A DNA stretch of 64,000 bases from Orbilia blumenaviensis (taxonomy: Eukaryota; Ascomycota; Orbiliomycetes; Orbiliales; Orbiliaceae), in assembly GCA_036872755.1 (NCBI GenBank), contig JAVHNS010000004.1, forward strand, positions 3,410,001-3,474,000. The letters run 5' to 3'. The notes below the pieces were generated by a model. It was not told the origin of the DNA, made no database searches, and worked only from the letters and a program-made list of their open reading frames with translations. Below, piece after piece: positions 22,762-34,948 of the stretch (within the stretch, counting starts at the first letter, position 1; the number at the start of each line of letters is the position of its first letter). The translations under genes were made by a program, and so were the position numbers.

Positions 22762-25700
22762 AGTGTGTTTTGTGCTCAGTTTATTTGTATCGCTTGAAAT
22801 ACTAGAATAGAGTAGATATGTGTAGATTATATCCGCCCCGCGTCTTGTACTACAATCCATGCATAATTTCTTCCCGGTCCTCCATTTGGCTTCGTAACCT
22901 AGACTTCAGTGTCCCGATATCTAATATAAGGTTTAAAAACGCTGGGAAGCCAGATGTCCTGTGCTTCTTGGATCTATATATTCGCGTGTAATTACCTACA
23001 GAACACAAAGAGCGTACCATCCATAAATCGACTCTGGAAAACGTGCATGAAGGGTTCCTTTTCTCGGCTTCAGCAAATAGAGTTTGGGCAATTCCGGTCT
23101 GGTGGGCAATTCCAAGTTCTTCACCTAATGTAGCCGAGCCTGCGTGGTTTAGCTAATCTATCAAAAGTATGTGGCCTGGAAATAGGGGCTTGGCTGGTTG
23201 TGCGAGTTTCGTCCCACTAACGTTAGGCGACTGTCAATATAGTATTTGGGTATCTGGATCGTGTCCTACTCTGACTCTTTTATTGGGCCGTGGCCCGGGT
23301 CTCCCACTGGGGTTCTCCGCAAATCTAGCGGTTGGTGCTCGGGGCTGCTCCTTTTCTGTATATCTATGTACCTTCGTTGCCATCTAGGCGATAAAGGAAT
23401 ATACAATCAAAGATGGGATTATGCTCCGATCGATCGGGCCTCATCTGGAGGCCTCGACGTAGAGTCTACTAGTGCGTGAATAAAAACGTCGACAAGGCTA
23501 ACGTTAGCGCTTCCAACTCATACTCTCACAAAATTCCAAAACGTAGAATCGCGGTATGATTAAAGTCGTTGGGATAAGTGGCTGTGCAAGGTTGCCCATC
23601 CATAGATAACTTGATGGGAAATTTTGGCGGGTTTAATGTTGTTCGACAGCATTGGATCTGAGAACCTGGAGCGTGGCTATGAGCTTAAACGCAAACTTAG
23701 TTTCTGGACACCAAATACAGCAGATGGGAAGACCGTTATATGCGGCCAGACTACCCAGAAACCTCAGAATTTAGCCCTCAGCGAAACTCTTTTTTTAGAG
23801 AGAGCGAGAGAGATTTTGTAAGCGGGCTCGCAAGGGGCTATTTTGGGTGTGTTGGCGACGAGGATTGGAGGGGGTGTGCAAGGCCGTAGGGTAATAGACG
23901 TCTAACTAGGTTGAGGGCGTTAGGAAATATGTTAGTCAGGAGGGTTAGAGACTGAAGATGGGTTAATTAATTAATGCTAGAAATGATAGTTAGTATATCC
24001 ACTTGGCGATATCAACATGTAATCGATCTGAGGCACCTGGCGTTGTTGAATAGAAGGGAAGGGGGAGATGCGATTGACCGCTTTGCTACGGATATCTGGA
24101 TCTTGAGGCTTAAAATTATTGATTACAAGACCGGCTTTAAAACTGTTGAGGCGGCTCCGTTGCCAACGGTTATTTTGCTCTGCGCAATGAAATCAATCAG
24201 CGTTGGAACCAGACAACACAAATTTGAAAGCCTCAGCAACGTTTACCACTTCATGGCGTCGTGGACAATAGATACACGGCATGATATATTCTAACTTGCG
24301 TTGTATACTTGTGCCTTATGTGCCTAAACTCGAAGGAACCTCCACTTATCCCTGCTTCTTCTAGCCCCCTTCATTTTGCAGTTAGATAGAGTAGCGGGAA
24401 ATGGTATCGATGTTTTCTGGGTGGATGCATTGGTTTGTTCAGCCTCACGCAGAGAAATGAGTTTTCTGCCGATTGGGCTGGTGTGAGGTCTCGAAAGTCT
24501 GAGAAACGGCGGCCGGAAACTTTCGACAAAAGGAGAATAGGTGAACATACATGGATATGTGAGGCTCAAAATTAGGCCTAGAATCTGTCCCAGGAGGTTT
24601 ATAGGTTTGGTAGGCCGGCCATAGGACTAAGAAATGTATGGGAATGTCGATTGTCTCAGTTAATTCCCATTACGCGAACAAATGGGACCGCACAATGCTA
24701 TATATCCTAGCAATCTTGTGACTCGCCGCGGGGGCAATTGTGGGTCTAAACGCCGCGATTCAAATCTATGTGCATACGGCCAGTGATAACCAAGGAGCTA
24801 GGATTTGTTTTGTCTGAGCTCAGTATCTAAAATGCGGAACATGCACCTTGATATTTACAATTTCGGCGACGAGGTTCATGCTGCAGGTGACGACAGCTAT
24901 CGTGTCATTTCTACGTATGATATAGAGGCTGTTTCACGAATTCCGTGGTCTTTTCGTTCTGTTTCTCCCGCAGATCTATAATAAAGATATATATTGCTAG
25001 AAATCCCTTTACCATTCTAAAAGTACCATTATTATTGGCGTACCAGGACGTGTGGACAGAACGCAAGCGTGAAATTCCAAATCTAACAAGTGGTCGGATG
25101 GCTTGTCAGGCGGGATTCATTGTACACCAACATGTATGATTCCACTTGTATCTGCAAAGCTCCGCAATTGGATAACATGGAATTATATTCAGCCTTGAAA
25201 TTTTCATCGAGCCCAGGACTCTCTAAAGGGATCTGGGGCTATATCAAAATGGCGTTATCCACAAAGCAGTTTGTAGCAAATTTACAGGCTAGGTTGAGAC
25301 CCTTCCCTAAACCGTGGCAATAGTGATTAGGTACATAGCCTCGAAGTTGAATTGACCTTTTGATTGTCCAGCAAATTTCAAGGCTTTAGAATTTCTTAGG
25401 TGCACACCCATGCCGGCTGGAGGCAATCACAACTGAGATGGTTGTCTAGTATGCAATGTGCGATTATAATGCATGCGCATGGCTTCGCCAATAAGCCCCC
25501 ACAAGCTGCTGACCCAACATACATACATTGGTTAAATATGTATCCTTCTGCCGAACCGTCTTTTCTTTGCCTAGGCGTAGTCTAATATATGACCAATCTG
25601 CATAATTCAGTGGATGCCGGTGATAAATGTGGGATCCCCATTTGGTGTTCAGCTTCGAAGCCTTGTGCACGTTTTTATTACTTGAGTAGATCTATTAGTT

Positions 25701-28092
25701 TGATAACAAGTCTCTGCGCACATGCAGATGGAGGCTGCCGATCAATAGCCAACCGAAGAAAAGATACAACTTGAGTGAGAGCAATTTAGCGAGAAACTTA
25801 TCCCAAAGCGGTAGTGCCAAGATTAATGGTCCGGGACAAGGCTCTTTGCCTAGGCCAGGGCCTTATGTGTTTGAACAAGGACGGCTGACAAGAGTTCTCA
25901 ACGATCCATATACCAACATCCCAGACGACGACATCACAACACACAGTGATAAGGGCCATGTCATTGGTTCAGCTTCAGCGGGCACCACGGAATAATCTAC
26001 AGAGCCCCATTTATATAACCCAGTAAGAACAACCCCAAGGTCGACCGAGGCGCACCTTTATTTTCTTTACTACGGCTGGCGTTAATTAACGATGCCCCCA
26101 GCTGGATTTCCTTTAGGGAATCCTTGGTTGGAAATATTTCGGTATGACCAAGCACGAAACAGCGATATAGCCACATATTGCCACAAGTGATCAAACCTTC
26201 AGAAGATAGTAGTTTTCCTCCATTTGAAATCCTGGTAGGTCTAGCGGGATCATATACATATGTTTTGGCAAGTGATGGGCCTGAGCGGTAGCCTCGTTAG
26301 GTCTTTTTCGAGGCTGAAATCATAAAATTTGCCGAAGGTCTGCAGCTTAGAGGCAGGCAAAACGTTTCTCCTCCTAGGAGCGAATTACACTTGATATTCA
26401 TCAAGAGACGGCGATCGTCTCGCGCAGCTGCGTAGTAATGGCACTGCACAATGATTCTGTACTACTCAGCGTAAAGGTTCTTAATATGCTAATCTTAGAT
26501 TCGTATGCATAATACACTTGTTCGTTCACAAAGAAAGGCGCTATCAAATATTTTGAGGGGGCTTAGGAGGTGCCCAGACTCGAGCCCGATCAAGATATAT
26601 TTGGCTTGTGAAGCTGTACGGAACCTCTGTTATGAACTAGTACAGTCAAATTATAGCGTACTGCGAAGCTGCGGTCTACAATGAGTGGGCTATGTATCGG
26701 GTCATCGATATATAGATACATATGATTGATAGATTTCAGAAATAGGATACCCCTCTTCTTGGCATCGCTGGCAACAAGATCCTGCAGCTCCGGAGCCCAG
26801 TATTTGTAATTCAAGTGCTACCACTATTTTGTCTTTCAAGGCATTACTTCCTGATATCTTGGTGGTTGGATTGGGGTGTGTCCATAGGATAGCCGAGGCT
26901 ACTATCCCATTATGGGGACTGAGAGGTTGGTAACTGAAGCCTATGACACAGTTATTGGGGCGTGTTCCTCGACCATTGGAGATATATTGATGATGGTCAT
27001 TTATATTGTAAATTAATTGGAAGATATGCATGTCTGGATCCTCGGCTTGGGGCAAAGTCATTGGCGGAGAAACAAACATTTGGCGGTATGCATTTTCTGA
27101 TATCGCATTTTAATCAGCATGCTGGTTATCTATCACCGTTCAGCCTCGAGCTCGCAGGAGAGAGGGTTGGGAAGTTGCTTGCGCTTGCAACTTGATGCGA
27201 GCCGAGAGCGATGTGCACATGTGGGTTGCGGACTTAGATGAATCTTCAACTCTTATCTCATTGGTCTATTTGCTCACAACCGCATTGGGGGCGTTCAGGT
27301 TTGATGCGGGATTTTTGATCCGCATTCCGCATCAGTGTGCTCATAGGATATATGATGAGACTCTCCGGCCTCAAAACCGAAGTTTGGGGGTGATGTATGT
27401 ACGTACGCCAGTTGGGTACATGTATTGGTATCGGGGTTTGTGGTCATGGGGACTTTTTACACATGGATGCGACTTAGTACTATAGTTAGCTTCTCTGCAT
27501 TTATGTGTACATTTAGTGTGATATCTTCAGAAAGATACAGCGCGAATGATAGTAGATCTATAGAGTAATCGATACAGCCTCATGGCGTAGTGATGTGTAC
27601 ATGTGTATGTACACATCAGTCCCAGTTTGTCGTTTATGGCGTTTCAGCTCCAAGCCAGTATCTCAGCCCTTGCTTCGAACTGATCCAGCCTTGTTTCTGA
27701 AGTAGGACGCATTTTTTCAGTATCCTGGTAAGGGATGAAAGAAACTCAGCTGCGGCATAGGAGCCAATAGGAAACGGGCATTTCTAAATTTGAGCCTCAA
27801 TTGATCAACACTAGCAATTCTGAATGCTGTAGGATTCGAAATCTCAAGGCGTTCTGGTCACTCGCGGCTGGCATCGACAGTCATGTTCCCGGCTGAAAAT
27901 TCTAACAAGTTGAATTGTTGGTTCCATGTATAGCCCCGCGAAAATCTCTCGTGGGATCATTTAGCCGCATGTCCAGCCGCTCTGAAAAAATATTTAACAT
28001 GCTGTCTGTGGCACCTGTGAAAGTCATATCTGTCCGACCAAAACCAAGAACCTGCAATCCTGGTAGTCTAAATTTCGGAAATATATACGAAT
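22762..28092. other. 5.3 kb gene-poor region
   Basis: The longest gap in the window. Open frames are all short (up to about 125 codons), overlap on opposite strands and carry no domain motif or coherent splice pattern. Frames at 23974-24294, 25771-25995 and 26702-27079 were read and not recognised. I see no reverse transcriptase, transposase or terminal repeats. A hairpin-forming repeat lies at 27591-27618. It may be decayed repeat DNA or a species-specific region. Confidence 0.45.
27591..27618. repeat. 12-base perfect inverted repeat with GTGT loop
   Basis: TGATGTGTACAT, a four-base GTGT loop, then the exact reverse complement. It lies in the gene-poor region, about 480 bases upstream of the next gene start. 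Confidence 0.92.
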
Positions 28093-29575
28093 ATGGGCCA
28101 AATACAAAGTCTTAGGAGTCACTGCTTTAATGAGAAGTACAATGTCACTAAGTGTACTCCGACCATAAGTCCCGGTGCTTTTGAAACAAATCCTGATATA
28201 GCAGGATGGGGGGTATTTATTCTTCCTGTTTATTACGACAAATCTTTCTCATTTCACTGCTGATAGCTAACAATATCTGGGAAAAAACTAAATAGGTTCT
28301 CATTGCATTTGCCGCCGGTGCTTTCACCACATTGATCCTATGCATGATCTTGGTAGTCATACATTTCATACGGTATTTCGCTTCTAGTAACAGTACTCCA
28401 GGGGCCCAAATCGATAGACACGGTCGGCACGTATATGTTGAGAAGTCAGTTCTTGTAAACTTTGCGATGAATTCAAATTAGTTCTAAGTTGATTTTGTGG
28501 TTATTATAGGGATAAATGGGTTCGCTTCGCCGACAATGTCGTTCAGGATCTCGTTCTCAGTCTGAGCGACCAACAGATTGTAACTGGCTTAGCACTCTCC
28601 ATATTCACTCTGTTCTCCCAAGGCGGTTGTGATCTGAGTGCTTATCACTATAATATCGTCGCCAACCTTATCCTCATAACGATCTGTACTCATGTGTGCT
28701 CAATCATGGTACTACCCGAATACTTTCGGAACGTAGTTCTCGGGGCTCTTCGTATCCTAGCGATTGCACTTATCGTAGGATTTAGTGGATTTCTATTCAG
28801 CAATCAAAAAACTGTATCAGCGCTCCAAGTCACTTTTCCAACAGCTGTTCCACCGATCCCTAAGCCAGACACAACAACCATTGATCTTGCTGAAATCGGC
28901 TTACTCGTACCGGCGATTTGCTATCAGGTTGATAACAGTTTGTTGCGGGATAATATCAAGGCTTTAGTTGAGAACCCTGAATTTAAGGACCTTGGCGGTT
29001 CACTCGCCGGTATCGTCAAGGGTAGAGCTTTGAATGGATACAGCCAATGGATCCTTCTTACTCTCCTGTACGTTATAGCAGTAATACTCGCTATCATCCA
29101 ACGTATCTTTCGCCTAGATGCCGGCGATTCGGGGTGGCGCCGTTTTTTGAGAAAGTTAATTTGGCTCCCAAGGTTCCTAGCTATTGGAATCGGATGCTGG
29201 GCGGCTGTGTCTTCGTTCATTTATGTACGAAGAATGAGAGATTGGCTGAACAAGTCGGAATGGTGGACGCCTGACGATGATGATAAGAACCCGGAGAACG
29301 ATATCCTCGGGTTTGGGCAGCTTATTCCGATCTTTATGTTGGCACTGCTTGTCGTGGCCGGTCTCGAGAGCATGCAAAGTATGTACAACCCTTTCTTTGA
29401 TTCCTCGCAAACTAAGAAGTAAGTGTTTTGTAGAAAAGTGCGTACATGATGCTAATTTCCTCATTTTTGCTTTTTAGATCGTTGGAATGAAAGGAAGGCC
29501 CGAAAGAAGGAAGAGATGCTCAAGCCGATCCCGATCCCGATCGCGCAACCTCAGGCATATAGAGTGATGGCTTAA
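28093..29575 (+). CDS. Multi-pass membrane protein of unknown function, fungal family
   Basis: Exons 28093-28212, 28296-28444, 28510-29378 and 29478-29575 give 411 residues. The start MGQIQSLRSHCF and the NPDIAGWG motif precede the first helix (VLIAFAAGAFTTLILCMIL). The loop motif LSLSDQQIVTGLALSIF with CDLSAYHYNIV is typical of a widespread uncharacterised fungal integral membrane family. Six or seven hydrophobic helices follow, including WILLTLLYVIAVILAIIQ, IGIGCWAAVSSFIYV and LIPIFMLALLVVAGLESM. The last junction has two options. A GTATGT donor at 29379 opens a basic tail ending in PIPIPIAQPQAYRVMA, whereas a GTAAGT donor at 29420 gives a shorter end. I chose the first because it leaves a long open final exon. 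No substrate or partner can be inferred. Confidence 0.78.
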
Positions 29576-31830
29576 CCGCATAGTTGTCAAGCGTGCAGAG
29601 TATTAAACGCGCATGCCAGTAGCGAGGGGTGGAGCTATATAGTAGTACGGTTAGCTTTAGAAAGAGTATCGTGGTTCTAGAAATTATCCTGTAACGATTA
29701 TCGGTGTGCTATAAAGGCTAATAATATATTTTTTTAAAATCTAACTTGAGATAGTCCTAAAGTGTTGCCACTTCGTGCTTCCTCCTAAGCTCTTGAGTTT
29801 TTACCCGATTAGGTTACTGGACCAAGTTGTTTGGACAATGCGTATCTTTCCCGATCCTCGAGGGCACGCGGAATTCGACCCTAACTAGTGGCGGATGCCA
29901 GTTATCCAGCAGTCCACCTCATCATTAACTAATTCTAGGCCAAAAGAGGGGCTTGGGGGGGGGGGCGTAAATACTCGTCATCCTCCCCGACATCTTATGA
30001 GTTGAATTTCAAAACGAAACCTACGCCTTCTACATATCCGCATAGGCCATAAGAAACACCGGCGGCTACGAACATAATTTAAAGTGGTAGCATAGTACGA
30101 AAAACGGGATGTAATGTGGGGTGGATGGTTACGAATCAACAAGCAAAGCACCGGTCTTTTCTCAGTGGCAATTGGCCGGCGAGGAATGAGCTTCGTTAGT
30201 TGCAACGGTGGTAGGACGGAATTTTGGGATCCAAGAGCCACGTTTGGATCGGCCCCTTTCTTCGGATATATCTGGTGTCACAGTGGTGCATATCTAGGCG
30301 TCAGCTTTTCCACCCTTGAGGCTGGTAAGATATTAACTGGAGAGGGGTGCGTGCATAGTACGGTCTCAGCGCCCACATCACCAGCGTGAATTTTGAGGGC
30401 CGCCTGTTTCGTTGGGAATTTGATAAGACTTACTAGAGGAAGGTCGCATGGGTGCCACGTCGATTTGGATAACAAGTTGAGATATTGGGAATTGGAATAT
30501 TCCACGGCTCGGAGACAAGGGATGTAGAACAAACGTGGAAAAAGTTTGATTCTTAGAATAGATGGTTCGAAGAGTCAAAGACTGGTTTTCCAGAAATCCT
30601 GAAAACTCTATCAGTTGCAACACAAGAATTTAGTCTGCGTTCTCATTGGGGAATTAGGTTTTTGAGAAAAAAAGAAGAAAAAAAAAAAAAGCTATGTAAT
30701 ATTGCGTAGGAGTTCAAATCGACTTAAGCACTCAAGTACTTTGTTGGATTGCCCAAGGAGGAATGTTACGCCAGCTCTTGGAATACCCAGGGAAGGGTTG
30801 AGGCCATTGCAGACTAATAATGCGGACTTTACCTTAAGGCCTTTGACCGAGGCTTCATTGATCAAGTTGTTTCTGCTTGCTTATTTTCTGGCACAGGGAG
30901 ATGTTTTTGGGTCGGCTGCATTCTGCATAAGTTCAATATTGAAGACAGTATCAGTCAAGTAGCAGAGATTGTTAAGAGGACTCATCGATGTATAACGCTG
31001 TTAAGTGATTGAATACATCTTCTCTGGGATCTTAACTCATACACATATTTTTCGTATTGGTATCAAATATCAAACTCTCAAGATAAGACGAATATTTGGT
31101 GTCATAGTATTTAACTAGTTATCGACTTATAAGCTTAAGAGTCTGTAAATATATATGTCTAGGAACAGAACACGCTATGTTTCGAAAACCCCGTCGGCTT
31201 CAGTTTGGCTGTTTACGCGGGACCTATATAGCAGACTGGAGATAGGGAGAAGAATTGCAGTAGGCTATGTAGTGTATTTTCCCAGTTTAAAAAATTGACC
31301 TTCGGCCGATTGGTCCTCAAAGCTTAGGCGTCTGATATCAGGCCTATCGCGGCGGCTGTACGACAACCCATGTAGCAGTCAGTACACCGAACTGATGCCT
31401 CGAAGTCTGTGCGTTTGTCATACAGCTGTCCGGCTGCACTTTTCGGGGTTTTAAATTGGTGATGAATAGATCTAGCAAATGGATGTAAGAGAATGCCATA
31501 TTTGGTTGTTATTATTTGCAGCAGTTCATCTTACCGCGTTTCCCTGGTGAAAGATTAGGTACTTATGTGATGGAGCTTTTGATATATAAGGACCGATGCC
31601 GCCACCTTAATGTATCTATCCCTTCGAGAGGGCATAGGGATGCATTGATATTGATTGAGAACAATTGGGCTAGTCTCAATATCGACCGAACTTCCATATC
31701 AACAACACAGGACAACTTTTATTATATCCTAATCACCAAGGCTAGTTAATAACTTGGTAATAGTGGCACTCACTGAGCTAGAGATACATTTGCTCTGGTA
31801 TATTTGGCTGACTATAAAATCTCCTCAGCA
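29576..31830. other. Intergenic, no gene recognised
   Basis: About 2.2 kb with scattered short frames and a ten-base G-run at 29956-29965. Nothing coding is supported. TATAAAAT occurs at 31813-31820, unusually close (about 11 bases) to the cupin ATG. Confidence 0.45.
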
Positions 31831-32653
31831 ATGTCACGGAGGTTTCTTACTTTCCTTCTCATTATTCTGCCATTTGTGGCGCCATACCCAACGCAAGCCC
31901 CAGTATTCAACGAGAAACTCAAGTCACAAGCGACCCAATTTGACAGGCTTACACTTTTGAATGACAATGAAGCTTGGTGTAGGTGCTTCAGCCTTTTATT
32001 GAAATGGATTTTGGGACTAGTGCAAGTGGCTACTAACTTCGATGGGTGTGGTTGAAAGTGTTTAACTTCGTGCAACAAAACGCCTATAGGAAGAACCCCG
32101 GGTCAGTTGTGACCGCTAATGCTGCAAACTTCCCCGCTGTTATTGGGAATGGGATGGTATGATTTTTCGCTTATGTGTCGGACACCCTTTCAAAATTTCT
32201 CGTACCCAAGTTAACTTCGAAATTTCCCGAGGGCTATTTTAGTCATTAGCTTTAATAACCCTTGCGCCATGTGGAATGCTGCCCGCGCATATCCACCCAA
32301 GGGCTGCCAATTACGTCATTGCGACAAAAGGGTCTATCAGGACCTATTTTTTCGAAGAAAACGGAGCTAAGCTGATCGTCAATACTCTTACCCCAAACGT
32401 TATGACAATCTTCCCACAGGCTTCTCTTCATACTATGTTTAATGAGGGGTGTACTGAAGCTACTTTGGTGTCAGCACTGTCGAGCGAAGACCCTGGAATT
32501 TTGACCCTTGCCAACTCGCTCTTTGAGCTTCCCACCGATCTAGCTAGCAATGCATTTGGTGGGGACATCTCGGGCTTCAAGAACCAGATTCCGAGTCTTG
32601 CTAGCAATGCCATTGCAGGGACGAGGGCCTGTCTCGCAAGATGCCGTAAGTAA
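31831..32653 (+). CDS. Secreted spherulin/germin-like cupin
   Basis: Exons 31831-31978, 32059-32156 and 32243-32653 give 218 residues; introns are 80 and 86 bases. A signal peptide (MSRRFLTFLLIILPFVAPYP) is followed by a germin-type core: NAYRKNPGSVVTANAANFP, then LAPCGMLPAHIHPRA. Cupin motif 2 is intact (PQASLHTMFN). Motif 1 keeps both His residues (HIH), but the usual Glu four residues later is Asn (PRAANYV), so the standard three-His-one-Glu metal site is altered. The family includes spherulin-1A and oxalate oxidase or decarboxylase-like proteins. The C-terminal ACLARC cysteines are usual for fungal members. The gene is on the same strand as the ATP-grasp/dioxygenase and acyltransferase genes downstream. 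The first GTAAGT at 32645 is ignored because the encoded C-terminus is already family-like. Confidence 0.83.
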
Positions 32654-34948
32654 GATACATTGTTTAGAGGCTGGGATTTGAAATATCTGAGAATGGAGTA
32701 CTCGAGTGCACTGAGTACCCAGAACGTTGTTGGCTCGTTGGTAGCCGGGCTGGGGATTAGGCTTTGACTTTCTTCTTGATATACAATAAAACTCCCTTTA
32801 TAACCTTTTGAAAATTTTATTTATGATGTAGAATCGTTGTCACGAGTAAAGATATTTAATGTGCTAACTAATCTTTCAGTTATAATTTTGGTCATAGCTC
32901 AGAAGTAACAAAAAGCGTGGAGCTAAGATTGTGTTGTGGGCCCCGATTACAACAACGAAATGAATAAATAAATAAATATGAATTTTTTCGCGAGTTTCAA
33001 TGTCCAAGACAGTGTTGAACGTCCCGCATCTGCCAACCTTCGGCCCTTGTTCCACATCCGCCACAGGCTTCTTTTTTTCTTACTTAAAGCGCTGCTAGGG
33101 TCTGAGGTCATATTATGCAACTGTAGGGAATTTTGGTATCCTTTGAGATTTCATACGCTTGTGCAGATTATGATTCTTCGAAAGGAAGCTGGAAGGCCAT
33201 ACGAAATTTAGGTTCGACCCATCTGAGCTGGAAGTTGGTGCTAGATCCGAGGTTAATTGCGAAATCGATGCGTCAATAGCTCTTTTGACCAGGTGAACGC
33301 GCAACAGCAGCCATTCCCTGACGTTGAGTGCGAGTGCGACTCTTCCAGCATGTCTATTGGCGTACCAAGTTGTGACTATCCGAACTAAGGCGGTGGAGTC
33401 TATCTCTAGAAAAATTTTTACATGCAGCCGAGAGCAGTCGCGAATCTAGGCGGACGCGAAACACAGCTGAGAGCTGAGAGAAGAAGTTGAGCAGCCCGAC
33501 GCAGGACGGACCCAAGATGCATGCCAGCCACCTCGTTCCTGAGCAATCAATGACAAGGGATCCGCCCGTGCCGAAATCGACATATTCACCTTACCGGCCT
33601 GGCTCGCAAATCACCGACGATCGCAGTCAGTTTGCACCTTGGCTTTGCCTCCGGCGTCGTACAATTGGTCAATGGCCTTTGGAAAACCCATCCCTTTGCA
33701 TGCAGGTGCGGAACACCACCACCCCAGCTCTGTGGAACCAAGTCTGTGATGAGATTTCGATGAGATCGAGACGAGCAAAAATGTTCCGAGGCGCACCCAA
33801 TCGCATCTTTCTATTTCAAGCGAATGCCAATCCAAGTAGATGCCACGGTCAAGGCGCACACCCCCACACGAAGCTTGGAATGCGAGATGGCGGCCTGGTC
33901 CATGTATGCATGGGCGGTCTCTGGTTTTTTTTCCTTCCGTGATGCGGTTACAAGAAAAAAACCCCGATGAGGTGACCTTTGGATCTTGGACCACGAACGA
34001 TGAGAGTTTAGTTTTTTTTAGGACAGTTTCATGAAGTTCCCGCAAGGACTTCAGAGCATATAAATATTTTCCGTAGCCACTGCTAGCCGTATATACTTTC
34101 AGCTTAATACGTCGCCTAAACTAGCTTTCTTGAGTTTAGAGAATGAAAACCGATTATCTTTAGCTCAGAGCTCGATCCAGCGAATGCAGTTAAGAGATTC
34201 CGGGTTAACCGGTTTGGGTTTTTCGCATTCGCAATGCGAGGACAACAACGCACTAGCATATCCTACCAGAATGGGAAAAACAGACCCTTGACTCGCGAGG
34301 TTCCGGACCCTTTGGGTGCGACATCTGATAGGTCTCGCATAAGCGAATCTGGGCTTGGATTGGGGTTGCAATGTGGGATTGTGAAAAGAACCTTGTAATG
34401 CAGCTCGCAGATTTTCACCTTTGAACGAGTAATTCAATCGAGAGCTTGCAGATTAAATGCCGTCACACCGGGGAATTCGGATTGCGCTCGTCGAAGTTTC
34501 GACGAGGCTAAACGGGATATGGAACCAAGCTTTCCTGTTGCAGAATTTATCGTTCCTAGCGCGTCGGTTCCGTTGAGAGCTTCTGCTGGATAAAACGACC
34601 GTGTCGTTGGATTGGTCTTTATCAGATCGGACTATTTGGCCGGTATCATGTCATCTCTGCGACCACATGCATCCCTACTGCCCCTGCTTCCGCATGTCAC
34701 TCAGCGTCATGATTCCTTTTGCGACTGAAAATACTCGAGCAATGGAAGCTGATGGGAGATATGCACCTCCTCAATCGTACAATGACCCAATGTCACACGG
34801 TTTCACTGACACACAAAGAGCAATAAGGCCTGGGTTATAAAATGGCACATTCCTTCCGTTCAGTCGGCTCGATCTACTTTGACCTTCGAAGCGGTTTTCT
34901 CAACAATATTATAACAATTTTATATTCAACAACTCTTAATTAAGTGCC
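32654..34948. other. Intergenic, upstream region of the fusion gene
   Basis: About 2.3 kb. The plus-strand frame at 33487-33942 begins with a non-ATG codon, overlaps an equally long antisense frame and shows no motif. The 3' end carries the probable promoter of the ATP-grasp/dioxygenase gene. Confidence 0.45.
34836..34843 (+). promoter_or_regulatory. TATA box of ATP-grasp/TauD fusion gene
   Basis: TATAAAAT lies 106 bases upstream of the ATG at 34949, a spacing usual for fungal TATA promoters. The stretch between is pyrimidine-rich and then A-rich, as in fungal 5' leaders. Confidence 0.5.

Noticed and set aside
31813..31820. TATAAAAT just upstream of the cupin ATG
   Set aside because: At about 11 bases from the ATG it is too close to act as the TATA box of that start codon; kept only as an oddity.
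33487..33942. Plus-strand open frame of 151 codons
   Set aside because: It starts at a TTG codon, overlaps an equally long antisense frame and has no recognisable domain or splice partner.
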